A DNA stretch of 19,589 bases, from positions 1 to 19,589 of the forward strand of contig DIUF01000123.1 of NCBI GenBank assembly GCA_002422285.1. The letters are read 5' to 3'. The stretch is from Flavobacteriales bacterium UBA6165. Lineage in GTDB: Bacteria; Bacteroidota; Bacteroidia; Flavobacteriales_D; Crocinitomicaceae. The first letter of the stretch is position 1; each line of letters starts with the position of its first letter. The position numbers and the translations under genes were made by a program. Positions 1 through 6,666 of this stretch are shown here, piece by piece. Under the pieces are notes generated by a model, which saw only the letters and a list, made by a program, of their open reading frames with translations, was not told where the DNA came from and searched no databases.

Positions 1-286
1 AAAATCGAAGAAAAATACAACCCAATTCTTCTAATTGTTTTTGTCGTCTTGCATCATACTCACCTTTGCTGAAATGACTACTTCCATCAACTTCAATGAT
101 CAAATTGAGTTCTTGACAGTAAAAGTCAACGATATAATGTAAAATTGGTCTTTGACGTTTAAATTTCACCCCCATTTGCCCGCGACTTAGAGCAGCTTTC
201 CATAAAAATTTTTCAGCTTTGGATTGAGAAAAATTACGCAAATCATGCGCATAATCCTTCAATTTGGGATTGTAGTAGTTGTTCAT
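1..286 (-). CDS. DUF559 (Vsr/restriction-endonuclease-like) protein, 3' end cut by window edge
   Basis: Reading the minus strand from ATG at 286 gives 95 uninterrupted codons to the window edge, so the C-terminus is missing. The protein opens MNNYYNPKLKDYAHDLRNF and continues through SQSKAEKFLWKAAL, a KFKRQRPI segment, HYIVDFYC, then LIIEVDGSSH and a DARRQKQLEELG helix. This order is characteristic of DUF559 proteins, small PD-(D/E)xK-fold proteins related to very-short-patch-repair endonucleases. The D of VDFYC, the E and D of IEVDG and the upstream Q of KRQRP sit where the nuclease active site is expected. The biological role of these solitary genes is not established; they are very common in Bacteroidota and often lie beside short dispersed repeats, as here. 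Identification is firm; nuclease activity is inference. Confidence 0.82.
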   Translation of the reverse strand, partial: MNNYYNPKLKDYAHDLRNFSQSKAEKFLWKAALSRGQMGVKFKRQRPILHYIVDFYCQELNLIIEVDGSSHFSKGEYDARRQKQLEELGCIFLRF

Positions 287-358
287 TGTAGGAAATTTAG
301 GTTTTGCGAAATTAGTAGATTTATTTTGGAAATGGTTATTGATAATGGACTTTTTAGT

Positions 359-530
359 ATCCTCCCCCTTAATCCCCCTCCAAAGGGGGAATATAAAAAA
401 TCTTCGATTTTTTACCCAGAGCAACCAGAGTAAATAATACATTAGAGCGACGAGAATTTATCTATCACAAATAAACTTATTGGGGAACGATTCCTCCCCA
501 AGCCCTTTGAAGGGGGCGCAGGGGGAGGAT
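359..530. repeat. Pair of inverted C/G-rich elements, each followed by an AT-rich hairpin motif
   Basis: At 359-391 the plus strand carries CCTCCCCCTTAATCCCCCTCC followed by AAAGGGGGA; bases 373-390 fold as TCCCCC/GGGGGA with a 6-base loop. At 491-530 a related element lies in the opposite orientation (TTCCTCCCC, then CCCTTTGAAGGGGG, then GGGGGAGGAT). The reverse complement of the second copy lines up with the first over the CCTCCCCCT, CCCCCTTCAAAGGG core. Each is followed, on the plus strand, by AAATCnnnGATTTTTTAyCC (398-417 and 535-554). Elements with this look are scattered in many Bacteroidota genomes; that statement is from general knowledge, and copy number here cannot be counted from one window. 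Confidence 0.6.
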
Positions 531-550
531 TCAGAAATCACTGATTTTTT

Positions 551-626
551 ATCCGCGAACATCCGCCAGATCTGCGTTATACCGCGAGGCGAGCACAAGT
601 CAGCGTTCTATTAAATGCGTTCTATT
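551..626. repeat. Degenerate ATCCGCG/ATCTGCG word array with tandem GCGTTCTATT
   Basis: The words ATCCGCGAAC, ATCCGCCAG and ATCTGCGTT follow each other at roughly 9-10-base spacing from 551. GCGTTCTATT then occurs at 603-612 and again at 617-626 with a 14-base period. It resembles short dispersed repeats between genes in this phylum. No protein-coding signal or stable hairpin explains it. Confidence 0.45.
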
Positions 627-654
627 TATTACCCTTCAGAATGAAAAATCATCA

Positions 655-2196
655 TTAGGAATTGGGCTTATGGAATTGATTCTTCACACAGCTAGATAAA
701 TCGCTTGCTTTGTATTTCGATTCAGCCCAGCATCGGAAAGGAAAAATGTGAAACAAGGCACTTTTTTGGAATTGTGTTGCGTTTTTATCAAGCAATTCGC
801 AAAAATCGGCAAACACTTCCTCCAGGTCCCAAGTATTGCTGAGACCGTTTAATTTCTCTATTGTTTTGAACAACAATTTTTCAAATTCGTTGAATTTTTG
901 TTGGTTCATCAAATGCCTTTTGGTGGCTTTCATGGCGTGTGGCAGAAGTTGAGTTTCCTTGTTTTCCAATAGTAAAAGTAGTTGCAAGACTTTTGTAGCC
1001 GTCAATATTTCCTGCGAGTTTTTCGAGTTCTCTGAATTGATAATCGTTTGAATGTACTTGTTCGCTTCCTTGGTTTGACCCACTGCAAGATAACTGACTA
1101 CAAACAAATAGTAGAAATACAGCTCCCGAACGCCGCTAATTTTGCCTTGATAGTTTCTAAGTCCATTTAATATTTCTGGGCAAAGTCGGATGTTCTTTTC
1201 ATACTGACCCATGTGGTTGTTCACCATCAATTCTGTGGAGTATGAACTGTTGAATATTTTGATGGTCAGGTCTTCGTTTACTTCCTGAATTTGACGCAGT
1301 TCTTTGAGTTTGTTGAGCCAAAATTCAACCGCTTCAAAATTCAATTGAACTTGGTAGAAATAGATGGCATTGCTTACCAAAGATAGGTAGCGGTGAATGT
1401 TTTGTTTTTTGATTTCTGGCTTGGCATCGATGTTCTCCAAATTTTGTAGGATAAAAGCCAAACTTTCGGCGTGATTCCCTAAGGCAAATGCAGCCGCTGC
1501 TTTGGCATGAAGATATAAATATTGCTCTTCAAAATCTGCGGAAATGGGTTTAGAAATGCTTGCAGATAGCTGTTCAAACCATTGTCTTTCATCTTCTGTA
1601 TTCGCGCTGCCTGTTGCATTCAGTTTTTGCAATATCTGACTTTTTGCAAACCACAATTTGGCTGTCGATTGAATGTGACTGATGGCTGCCGATTCGCTCT
1701 CAGAAATCGCTTCTAATGCTGCTACATCAGTCTTCTCATAATTCTTGATTTCAAGGAGTTTTTTGCGAATAGAATTCACTTCGATAAGTGCAGCTGAATT
1801 GTTGTTTTCTTTTGCCGTTTTCTCAATTTTATTGCACATTTTTTCACACGCCGCATACATCGATTTTCCGAGTAAAATTTCGGCATAATTCAATTGATGA
1901 CGCAATTCTAAACTCATACTTGTGGCGCTGTGATAGGTTTCCAATGCCTTTAAGAGGTGGTCATACAAACGATGCAAGGTGATGGTAAAATTGTTGAGCA
2001 TCGCTTGTCCAGCAAAGTGTGTGCGAATTGCCGATTCTGAATAGTTATTTTGCTTGGTGAAATAGTCAAAAAGCGCTTCGTAATTGTTCCCTTCACCAAT
2101 CACATGCTTCGAAGCGTATATCTTGAAATAACGCTTTTCTGATTTGTTCATGCTCTGGATGAGGTTGAAAACATGGTCTTGTATTTTTTCGCTCAT
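655..2196 (-). CDS. Conserved alpha-helical Bacteroidota protein of unknown function, 513 aa
   Basis: I do not recognise a named family. The protein is soluble, with no signal peptide and no membrane segment. It is nearly all helical, with many Leu/Ala/Glu-rich amphipathic stretches spaced like TPR or other helical hairpin repeats (for example around residues 95-135, 225-260 and 340-400). The N-terminus, with an FNLIQSMNKSEKRYFKIYA motif, is a conserved opening I associate with uncharacterised Bacteroidota proteins of about 500 residues. Only the ATG at 2196 makes sense as a start: a TAACTTTC box lies 17 bases upstream, the spacing seen at other promoters in this window. It is divergent from ftsK across a 498-base intergenic region, so it is probably transcribed alone. 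A helical-repeat scaffold or protein-binding role is a guess from composition only. Confidence 0.8.
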   Translation of the reverse strand: MSEKIQDHVFNLIQSMNKSEKRYFKIYASKHVIGEGNNYEALFDYFTKQNNYSESAIRTHFAGQAMLNNFTITLHRLYDHLLKALETYHSATSMSLELRHQLNYAEILLGKSMYAACEKMCNKIEKTAKENNNSAALIEVNSIRKKLLEIKNYEKTDVAALEAISESESAAISHIQSTAKLWFAKSQILQKLNATGSANTEDERQWFEQLSASISKPISADFEEQYLYLHAKAAAAFALGNHAESLAFILQNLENIDAKPEIKKQNIHRYLSLVSNAIYFYQVQLNFEAVEFWLNKLKELRQIQEVNEDLTIKIFNSSYSTELMVNNHMGQYEKNIRLCPEILNGLRNYQGKISGVRELYFYYLFVVSYLAVGQTKEANKYIQTIINSENSKNSQEILTATKVLQLLLLLENKETQLLPHAMKATKRHLMNQQKFNEFEKLLFKTIEKLNGLSNTWDLEEVFADFCELLDKNATQFQKSALFHIFPFRCWAESKYKASDLSSCVKNQFHKPNS

Positions 2197-2212
2197 GGGC
2201 TATAGTTTGATG

Positions 2213-2220
2213 GAAAGTTA
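2213..2220 (-). promoter_or_regulatory. Probable -7 box TAACTTTC for the 513-aa gene
   Basis: The minus strand reads TAACTTTC, seven of eight positions of the Bacteroidota TAnnTTTG consensus. Sixteen bases separate it from the ATG at 2196, matching the spacing of the perfect boxes elsewhere in this window. No clear -33 element is visible. Confidence 0.4.
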
Positions 2221-2379
2221 CGTGCAATTTTTGGCTTGAATTCACCCATTTATTGTGTGGCGATTTTTGTTGAGTGAATGAATTTTTTTGATGAGAATTT
2301 TTTAAGTTGACTGAACCGTTTTTGACTTGGTCACTGACATACACTGCAGAAGAGAAAAACAATTTTCAACGAAAAATGC

Positions 2380-2475
2380 GCTGTGAAACTCTGTGAATTA
2401 CTTCGTGAAACTTTGTGGACCAAATTCTGAAGGTCACAAAGTTGCACTGAGTTCAACACAAAGTTTCTCAATGAG
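2380..2475. repeat. Imperfect inverted repeat of GTGAAACTTTGTG words
   Basis: The left arm carries CTGTGAAACTCTGTG and CGTGAAACTTTGTGG (2381-2418). The right arm carries GTCACAAAGTTGCAC and CAACACAAAGTTTCTCA (2433-2470). Read on the opposite strand, the right arm gives GAAACTTTGTGTTG and GTGCAACTTTGTGA, so each arm is itself a degenerate direct repeat and the two arms can pair into a hairpin of about 90 bases. Repeats built from CTTTGTG/CACAAAG words occur between genes in many bacteria, including this phylum; a function is not known. Confidence 0.55.
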
Positions 2476-2664
2476 CCAATCTGAATGAAGAAAAGTTGAA
2501 AAATTATTTGAAAACGAAGATACACCTCTTGAGTGTGGTGCTTTAGTAGTAAAATTGGGACCAGTTAAAACCGATTTTATTCTCAATTGCGTCTTCATTT
2601 TTCTTGCACATTCCAATGTGGAAATGTAATTGAGTATTGATGTTTATGATGGAGCGCTTGTTTT

Positions 2665-2672
2665 TATCTTCG
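2665..2672 (+). promoter_or_regulatory. Candidate -7 box TATCTTCG for ftsK
   Basis: Seven of eight positions of TAnnTTTG match, 22 bases before the ftsK ATG, similar in spacing to the confident boxes in this window. No good -33 element is seen, and TAAAATTG at 2550-2557 with TTG at 2529-2531 is an alternative. Confidence 0.3.
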
Positions 2673-2694
2673 TTAATTAAAGCGAATTTACACT

Positions 2695-5187
2695 ATGGCC
2701 AAATCAAACAGATTGATACAAGGAGATACTGCTGCTGAGACTAAAAAGGGCAGCGGTACATCATCTTCTTCAAAAAGCAAGAAAGTAGGACTGAAAAAAT
2801 TCGACTTTTCTGGAAAGTTCAACGAGCAAAAGCTCCGTCGTATCTTTGGTTCTATATTGATTTTGTTCGCCGTTTTTTTTCTTTTGGCCTACACTTCTTA
2901 TTTTTTCACTTGGCAAAACGACCAAGATATGGTGATGGGCAAAGGTTTTTTTCAATACTTATTTGAAAGTGATTCGCCTGAGGTGGAAAATTGGCTCGGT
3001 AAAATGGGTGCTTGGATGTCTCACTTTTTCGTCTATCGCTGGTTTGGGGTGAGTACGATTTTCATTGGTTTTATTTCATTTGTACTCGGGGTTCGCCTGT
3101 TGTTTAAGGTCAATTTGTTCGATTTAAAAAGAGCATTGCCTATTCTGCTGGTTGCCTTACCTTATTTTTCCATTTTACTGGGCTTCTTTACGGCGTCTGC
3201 TTCTAACCTAGGAGGCAGTTTCGGCTACGAAATTAATCATTGGCTCAAAACGTCATTTGGTGCTTTTGGTGCGTTTCTATTCGTTTTGACCGTTGGATTT
3301 ATTTTAATTGTCATCTTTTTTAATCCAGATTTCAAACGATTGATGGATTTGTTTTCCCGCTCAAAGTCCAATGCTTTGGAAAATGATTTCTTGACACCAG
3401 ATGATTTGAAAGTGACCAATACTTTGCGGAAAGAGGATATTGAAAAAGACTTAGGTGCTCTGGAAGTGGATTTTGATGAAGAGGATATCACGGATGAAGA
3501 ACTGGATGCCATCGACGTAAAAGTTGTGCATGCAGATCAGGAAAGTGAGCGTGAACCAGAGTTGATTGACGATTTTGATAAAGACACCTTTGGCTCCGAT
3601 GAGGCTTTTGATGTTGAAGTTGCTCCTGAAGAAGAGGCCTTATCTGTTGAGGATATCGACGACAAAGTCAAAGAATTCGGTGCCTATGACCCAAAACTCG
3701 ATTTGTCGGGTTATGTGTTGCCTTCTATTGAGTTGATGAACGATTACGGCAACAAGCAAATTCAAATCGACAAAGAGGAATTGGAACTCAACAAAAATCG
3801 AATTGTTGACACCTTGCGCAATTACAGCATTGAAATTGATAAAATTAAAGCCACGGTTGGTCCTACTGTTACTTTGTATGAAATCATTCCAGCGCCTGGA
3901 GTTCGAATTTCAAAAATCAAAAACCTTGAGGATGATATCGCCTTGAGTTTGTCAGCTTTAGGAATCCGTATTATTGCTCCGATACCTGGAAAAGGAACCA
4001 TCGGTATAGAAGTGCCCAATTCGAAGCCAGAAATGGTTTCCATGCGCTCCTTGATTGCCTCCGAAAAATTCCAAAATGCCGATATGGATTTGCCGATTGT
4101 TTTAGGTAAGTCTATCACCAATGAGACCTTGGTTTTTGATTTGGCTAAAATGCCTCACCTTTTAGTTGCAGGTGCCACAGGTCAAGGAAAGTCTGTGGGC
4201 TTGAATGCTATCATGGTGTCTATTTTGTATAAAAAGCATCCCGCGCAGGTGAAATTTGTGTTAGTTGACCCGAAAAAGGTTGAATTAACACTTTACAATA
4301 AAATTGAACGCCACTTCTTAGCGAAATTACCAGATAGCGGCGATGCCATTATTACGGACACCAGTAAAGTCGTGGCAACACTCAATTCCTTGTGTATTGA
4401 AATGGATGATCGCTATGAATTGTTGAAGGAAGCTCAAGTACGAACCATAAAAGAATACAACCAAAAGTTTATCAATCGAAAGTTGAATCCTGAAAAGGGT
4501 CATCGTTACATGCCATACATCATAGTGTTGATTGACGAGTTTGCCGACTTGATCATGACCGCTGGAAAAGAAGTTGAACATCCTATTGCGCGTTTGGCTC
4601 AATTGGCTCGTGCCATTGGTATTCACCTCATTGTGGCAACGCAACGACCTTCTGTGAATGTGATTACGGGTATGATAAAGGCCAATTTCCCCGCAAGGAT
4701 AGCATTCCGAGTGCTCTCTAAAATCGATTCAAGAACTATTCTCGACAGCTCAGGGGCAGACCAATTAATCGGCAGGGGAGACATGCTCATTTCAACAGGA
4801 AGTGACTTGGTGCGTTTGCAATGTGGCTTTGTCGATACGCCGGAAGTTGAGGCCATTTGTGATTTTATTGGAGAGCAGCGCGGTTACCCAAATGCATTTT
4901 TGCTGCCAGAGTATGTAGGGGAGTCCTCCGATCAACCTGATTTGGAAATCGATGATTTGGACAGCATGTTCGTTGATTCTGCAAGAATTGTGGTAATTCA
5001 TCAACAAGGCTCAGCAAGTTTGCTACAAAGAAAGTTGAAGTTAGGTTTTAATAGGGCTGGACGTATTATTGACCAGTTGGAAGCGCATGGAATTATCGGT
5101 CCGTCAAAAGGTTCAAAAGCAAGAGAAGTGTTAATTTCTGATGAAATTCACCTAGACGATTACCTCCGTTCGAAAGATTTGTTGTAA
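2695..5187 (+). CDS. ftsK: DNA translocase FtsK
   Basis: This is the membrane-anchored hexameric ATPase that pumps chromosome ends across the division septum and activates dimer resolution by XerCD. The 830 residues give the family layout. A short basic N-terminus is followed by four hydrophobic segments within about residues 52-215, then an acidic Asp/Glu-rich linker at roughly 225-340. The RecA-like motor follows, with Walker A GATGQGKS at 493-500 and Walker B IVLIDEFADLI around D614-E615. A C-terminal gamma winged helix (ASLLQRKLKLGFNRAGRIID) would recognise the KOPS/FRS DNA sequence. The linker is short compared with proteobacterial FtsK, as is usual in Bacteroidota. The ATG is preceded by AT-rich DNA without a strong ribosome site. 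The next gene is a LolA-family gene whose promoter overlaps the TAA stop, the conserved gene order in this phylum. Confidence 0.97.
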   Translation: MAKSNRLIQGDTAAETKKGSGTSSSSKSKKVGLKKFDFSGKFNEQKLRRIFGSILILFAVFFLLAYTSYFFTWQNDQDMVMGKGFFQYLFESDSPEVENWLGKMGAWMSHFFVYRWFGVSTIFIGFISFVLGVRLLFKVNLFDLKRALPILLVALPYFSILLGFFTASASNLGGSFGYEINHWLKTSFGAFGAFLFVLTVGFILIVIFFNPDFKRLMDLFSRSKSNALENDFLTPDDLKVTNTLRKEDIEKDLGALEVDFDEEDITDEELDAIDVKVVHADQESEREPELIDDFDKDTFGSDEAFDVEVAPEEEALSVEDIDDKVKEFGAYDPKLDLSGYVLPSIELMNDYGNKQIQIDKEELELNKNRIVDTLRNYSIEIDKIKATVGPTVTLYEIIPAPGVRISKIKNLEDDIALSLSALGIRIIAPIPGKGTIGIEVPNSKPEMVSMRSLIASEKFQNADMDLPIVLGKSITNETLVFDLAKMPHLLVAGATGQGKSVGLNAIMVSILYKKHPAQVKFVLVDPKKVELTLYNKIERHFLAKLPDSGDAIITDTSKVVATLNSLCIEMDDRYELLKEAQVRTIKEYNQKFINRKLNPEKGHRYMPYIIVLIDEFADLIMTAGKEVEHPIARLAQLARAIGIHLIVATQRPSVNVITGMIKANFPARIAFRVLSKIDSRTILDSSGADQLIGRGDMLISTGSDLVRLQCGFVDTPEVEAICDFIGEQRGYPNAFLLPEYVGESSDQPDLEIDDLDSMFVDSARIVVIHQQGSASLLQRKLKLGFNRAGRIIDQLEAHGIIGPSKGSKAREVLISDEIHLDDYLRSKDLL

Positions 5188-5192
5188 TTTTG
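5185..5192 (+). promoter_or_regulatory. Promoter -7 box TAATTTTG of the LolA gene, overlapping the ftsK stop
   Basis: TAATTTTG is a perfect match to the Bacteroidota -7 consensus TAnnTTTG. Its first three bases are the TAA stop codon of ftsK. The predicted transcript start, a few bases downstream, lies beyond the TTG at 5190 that would otherwise open a longer frame, so the LolA gene must start later, at ATG 5232. Confidence 0.6.
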
Positions 5193-5231
5193 GCACGATT
5201 TCTGACTTACTATCGGAAATTTATCATCACT

Positions 5232-5855
5232 ATGAGATTAGCAGCTTTAATTTGTTTACTATTAGTTGGTTCTGCTTTTGCACAAGAGGACAAATCTAAA
5301 TCAATTCTTGACGAACTAGGAAAGAAAGTTAAGAGTTACAATTCATTCTACATTGAATTCAAATCGGTAATTAAAAATACAGATGCTGGAATCAACGAAA
5401 CGATGGAAGGTAAAGGCTGGGTTAAAGGCGACAAATTCTTTGCAACATATGGTTCGAACACGGTTATTTCCAACGGTGTAAAGAATTGGATCATTTCCGC
5501 TATCGACAAAACAGTTTATATTTCCGCTGTAGATAATAATAGCGATGATGCGATCAACCCCAAGAAGTTAATGACGATTTGGGAGAAAGATGTGAAGTCT
5601 AAATACATCAAGGAAGAGAAAGGGATACATATTATTCATCTCTATCCTCTAATACCATCAAAAAAAGATTTCCATACCATTTTACTAAAAATTGGTGTTG
5701 CTTCTAAAGAACTTCAACATGTTGAGGTGCGAATGAAAGATGGAACACGCATGTTTTATGATATCACTAAATTGACCCCAAACGTAGATGTGGCTGACTC
5801 CAAATTCGTTTACAATAAGAAAGACTATCCTGGATACGAAGAAATTGAAGACTAA
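5232..5855 (+). CDS. lolA: LolA-family outer-membrane lipoprotein carrier protein
   Basis: A periplasmic chaperone that shuttles lipoproteins from the inner membrane to the outer membrane. The 207-residue precursor begins with a clear signal peptide, MRLAALICLLLVGSAFA, probably cut before QEDKSK. The mature part shows the LolA pattern: a first strand with SFYIEFKSVI, a G-W-V-K-G-D-K-F turn, the NGVKNWIIS strand, and the C-terminal signature TPNVDVADSKFVYNKKDYPG that ends many Bacteroidota LolA proteins. A longer frame begins at TTG 5190, but that codon lies in the promoter box; the ATG at 5232 gives the signal peptide at the very N-terminus and is preferred. It follows ftsK closely, a conserved arrangement. 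The ACT-like gene begins 21 bases after its stop and is probably co-transcribed. Confidence 0.9.
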   Translation: MRLAALICLLLVGSAFAQEDKSKSILDELGKKVKSYNSFYIEFKSVIKNTDAGINETMEGKGWVKGDKFFATYGSNTVISNGVKNWIISAIDKTVYISAVDNNSDDAINPKKLMTIWEKDVKSKYIKEEKGIHIIHLYPLIPSKKDFHTILLKIGVASKELQHVEVRMKDGTRMFYDITKLTPNVDVADSKFVYNKKDYPGYEEIED

Positions 5856-5876
5856 ATTATAAATTAAATTTCCACC

Positions 5877-6536
5877 ATGAATTTAAGTACATTGTGCGAG
5901 GATTATATTAATCGCTCGCCATTCCTACGTGAGGCGATAGCAGAGGATTTAATAAATATCTCTGCTTTAGCGCGTAAAATCAAGCCTGAAATCGAGGCTA
6001 TTATGAAAAAGCCAATCAAAGATGGCGCCTTAATTATGGCCATCAAGCGAATGGCTCCTGGGTCCTACACGAAAATCACAAATCGCATTCCTGCTATGAT
6101 GCAAGATATTGGGGATTTTGTGGTTCGTAGTGGACTAGATAACTTCACTGTTCTCAACTCTGATACCATGATGAAGAACCAAGCGGTTTTCATTGAGCGT
6201 ATGCAAGAGCATTTGAACAGTTTCTACACCGTTTGTAATGGTGTAACAGAATCAACATTCGTTCTTAATGCTAATTTAGTTGAGGACTTCTTGAAAATTT
6301 TCAAGGATGAACAAATTGTTTCCAATCAAAAAAACTTGGCTTCAGTTACAATTAAGTTACCGCAACTCAACAGTGATGTTTCTGGTTTTTATTACTACAT
6401 CCTGAAGCAATTGGCTTGGGAAGGAATTAATTTGATCGAAGTGGTTTCTACTTCTAATGAATTCTCTTTGATTGTCAGCATGGAAGATATCGACACGACG
6501 TTTTCAGTGCTCATGAAATTGAAAAAGGGGGTTTAA
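5877..6536 (+). CDS. ACT-like-domain protein of unknown function
   Basis: The protein has 219 residues, no signal peptide and no membrane segment. The N-terminal part (about 1-70) is helical, with IARKIKPEIEAIMKK-like helices that could form a small DNA-binding or dimerisation module. The C-terminal part (about 150-215) has the strand-helix-strand pattern of an ACT domain: SVTIKLPQL, then FYYYILKQLAWEGINLIEVV, then STSNEFSLIVSMEDIDTTFSVL. The last motif closely resembles the regulatory ACT repeats of aspartate kinase, but no kinase domain is present. ACT domains usually bind amino acids, so a small ligand sensor is plausible; that is inference. It sits 21 bases after the LolA gene and ends in a strong terminator, so it is likely the last gene of a LolA-ACT unit. 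Confidence 0.78.
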   Translation: MNLSTLCEDYINRSPFLREAIAEDLINISALARKIKPEIEAIMKKPIKDGALIMAIKRMAPGSYTKITNRIPAMMQDIGDFVVRSGLDNFTVLNSDTMMKNQAVFIERMQEHLNSFYTVCNGVTESTFVLNANLVEDFLKIFKDEQIVSNQKNLASVTIKLPQLNSDVSGFYYYILKQLAWEGINLIEVVSTSNEFSLIVSMEDIDTTFSVLMKLKKGV

Positions 6537-6553
6537 CTCCTGAATCATTTTGC

Positions 6554-6581
6554 AAAAAGAGCGCCTCGGTGCTCTTTTTTT
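6554..6581 (+). terminator. Rho-independent terminator after the LolA-ACT unit
   Basis: AAAAAGAGCGC pairs with GTGCTCTTTTT (one G-T pair) across a CTCG loop, and a run of seven T follows. It lies 17 bases after the ACT-domain gene stop. Confidence 0.88.
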
Positions 6582-6638
6582 GTTTAAAAAGGTGTCAATT
6601 AATAGTTCAAGCTCAGTTTAATCGCCGTGAATTGTGAC

Positions 6639-6646
6639 TAAATTTG
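6639..6646 (+). promoter_or_regulatory. valS promoter -7 box TAAATTTG
   Basis: A perfect TAnnTTTG match lies 20 bases before the ATG at 6667, just after the upstream terminator. A weak GTTTA sits about 18 bases upstream at the -33 position. The box lies inside the extended frame that begins at GTG 6634, which argues against that longer start. Confidence 0.65.
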
Positions 6647-6666
6647 CACCCCAAATATGCATTTTT

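Larger units (their letters stand above)
287..654. other. Gene-free 368-base intergenic region made of short repeats
   Basis: No convincing coding sequence lies between the unrecognised helical protein gene and the DUF559 gene. A short plus-strand open frame here runs backwards through the start of the DUF559 gene and resembles nothing known. The stretch holds two inverted copies of a C-rich/G-rich element (359-391 and 491-530), two direct copies of an AAATC-GATTTTTT hairpin motif (398-417 and 535-554), and a run of ATCCGCG/ATCTGCG-like words ending in a tandem GCGTTCTATT pair (551-626). Confidence 0.7.
2197..2694. other. 498-base intergenic region between divergent genes (helical protein and ftsK)
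   Basis: No gene seen. The left end holds a likely promoter for the minus-strand gene (2213-2220). The middle holds a large imperfect inverted repeat of CTTTGTG words (2380-2475). The right end must hold the ftsK promoter: candidates are TATCTTCG at 2665-2672, 22 bases before the ATG, and TAAAATTG at 2550-2557 with a TTG at 2529-2531. Neither is a perfect TAnnTTTG. Confidence 0.65.

Noticed and set aside
224..433. Plus-strand 69-residue open frame at the left end
   Set aside because: It runs antisense to the start of the DUF559 gene and through the C-rich repeat (PLNPPPKGEY comes from the repeat itself); there is no family resemblance.
5863..5872. TAAATTTC just before the ACT-domain gene as a separate promoter
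   Set aside because: It ends four bases from the ATG, which would leave almost no leader, and the gene follows the LolA gene by only 21 bases; co-transcription is simpler.
6634..6666. Upstream GTG start for valS adding 11 residues
   Set aside because: The perfect TAAATTTG promoter box lies inside this extension, and family members start near the ATG at 6667.
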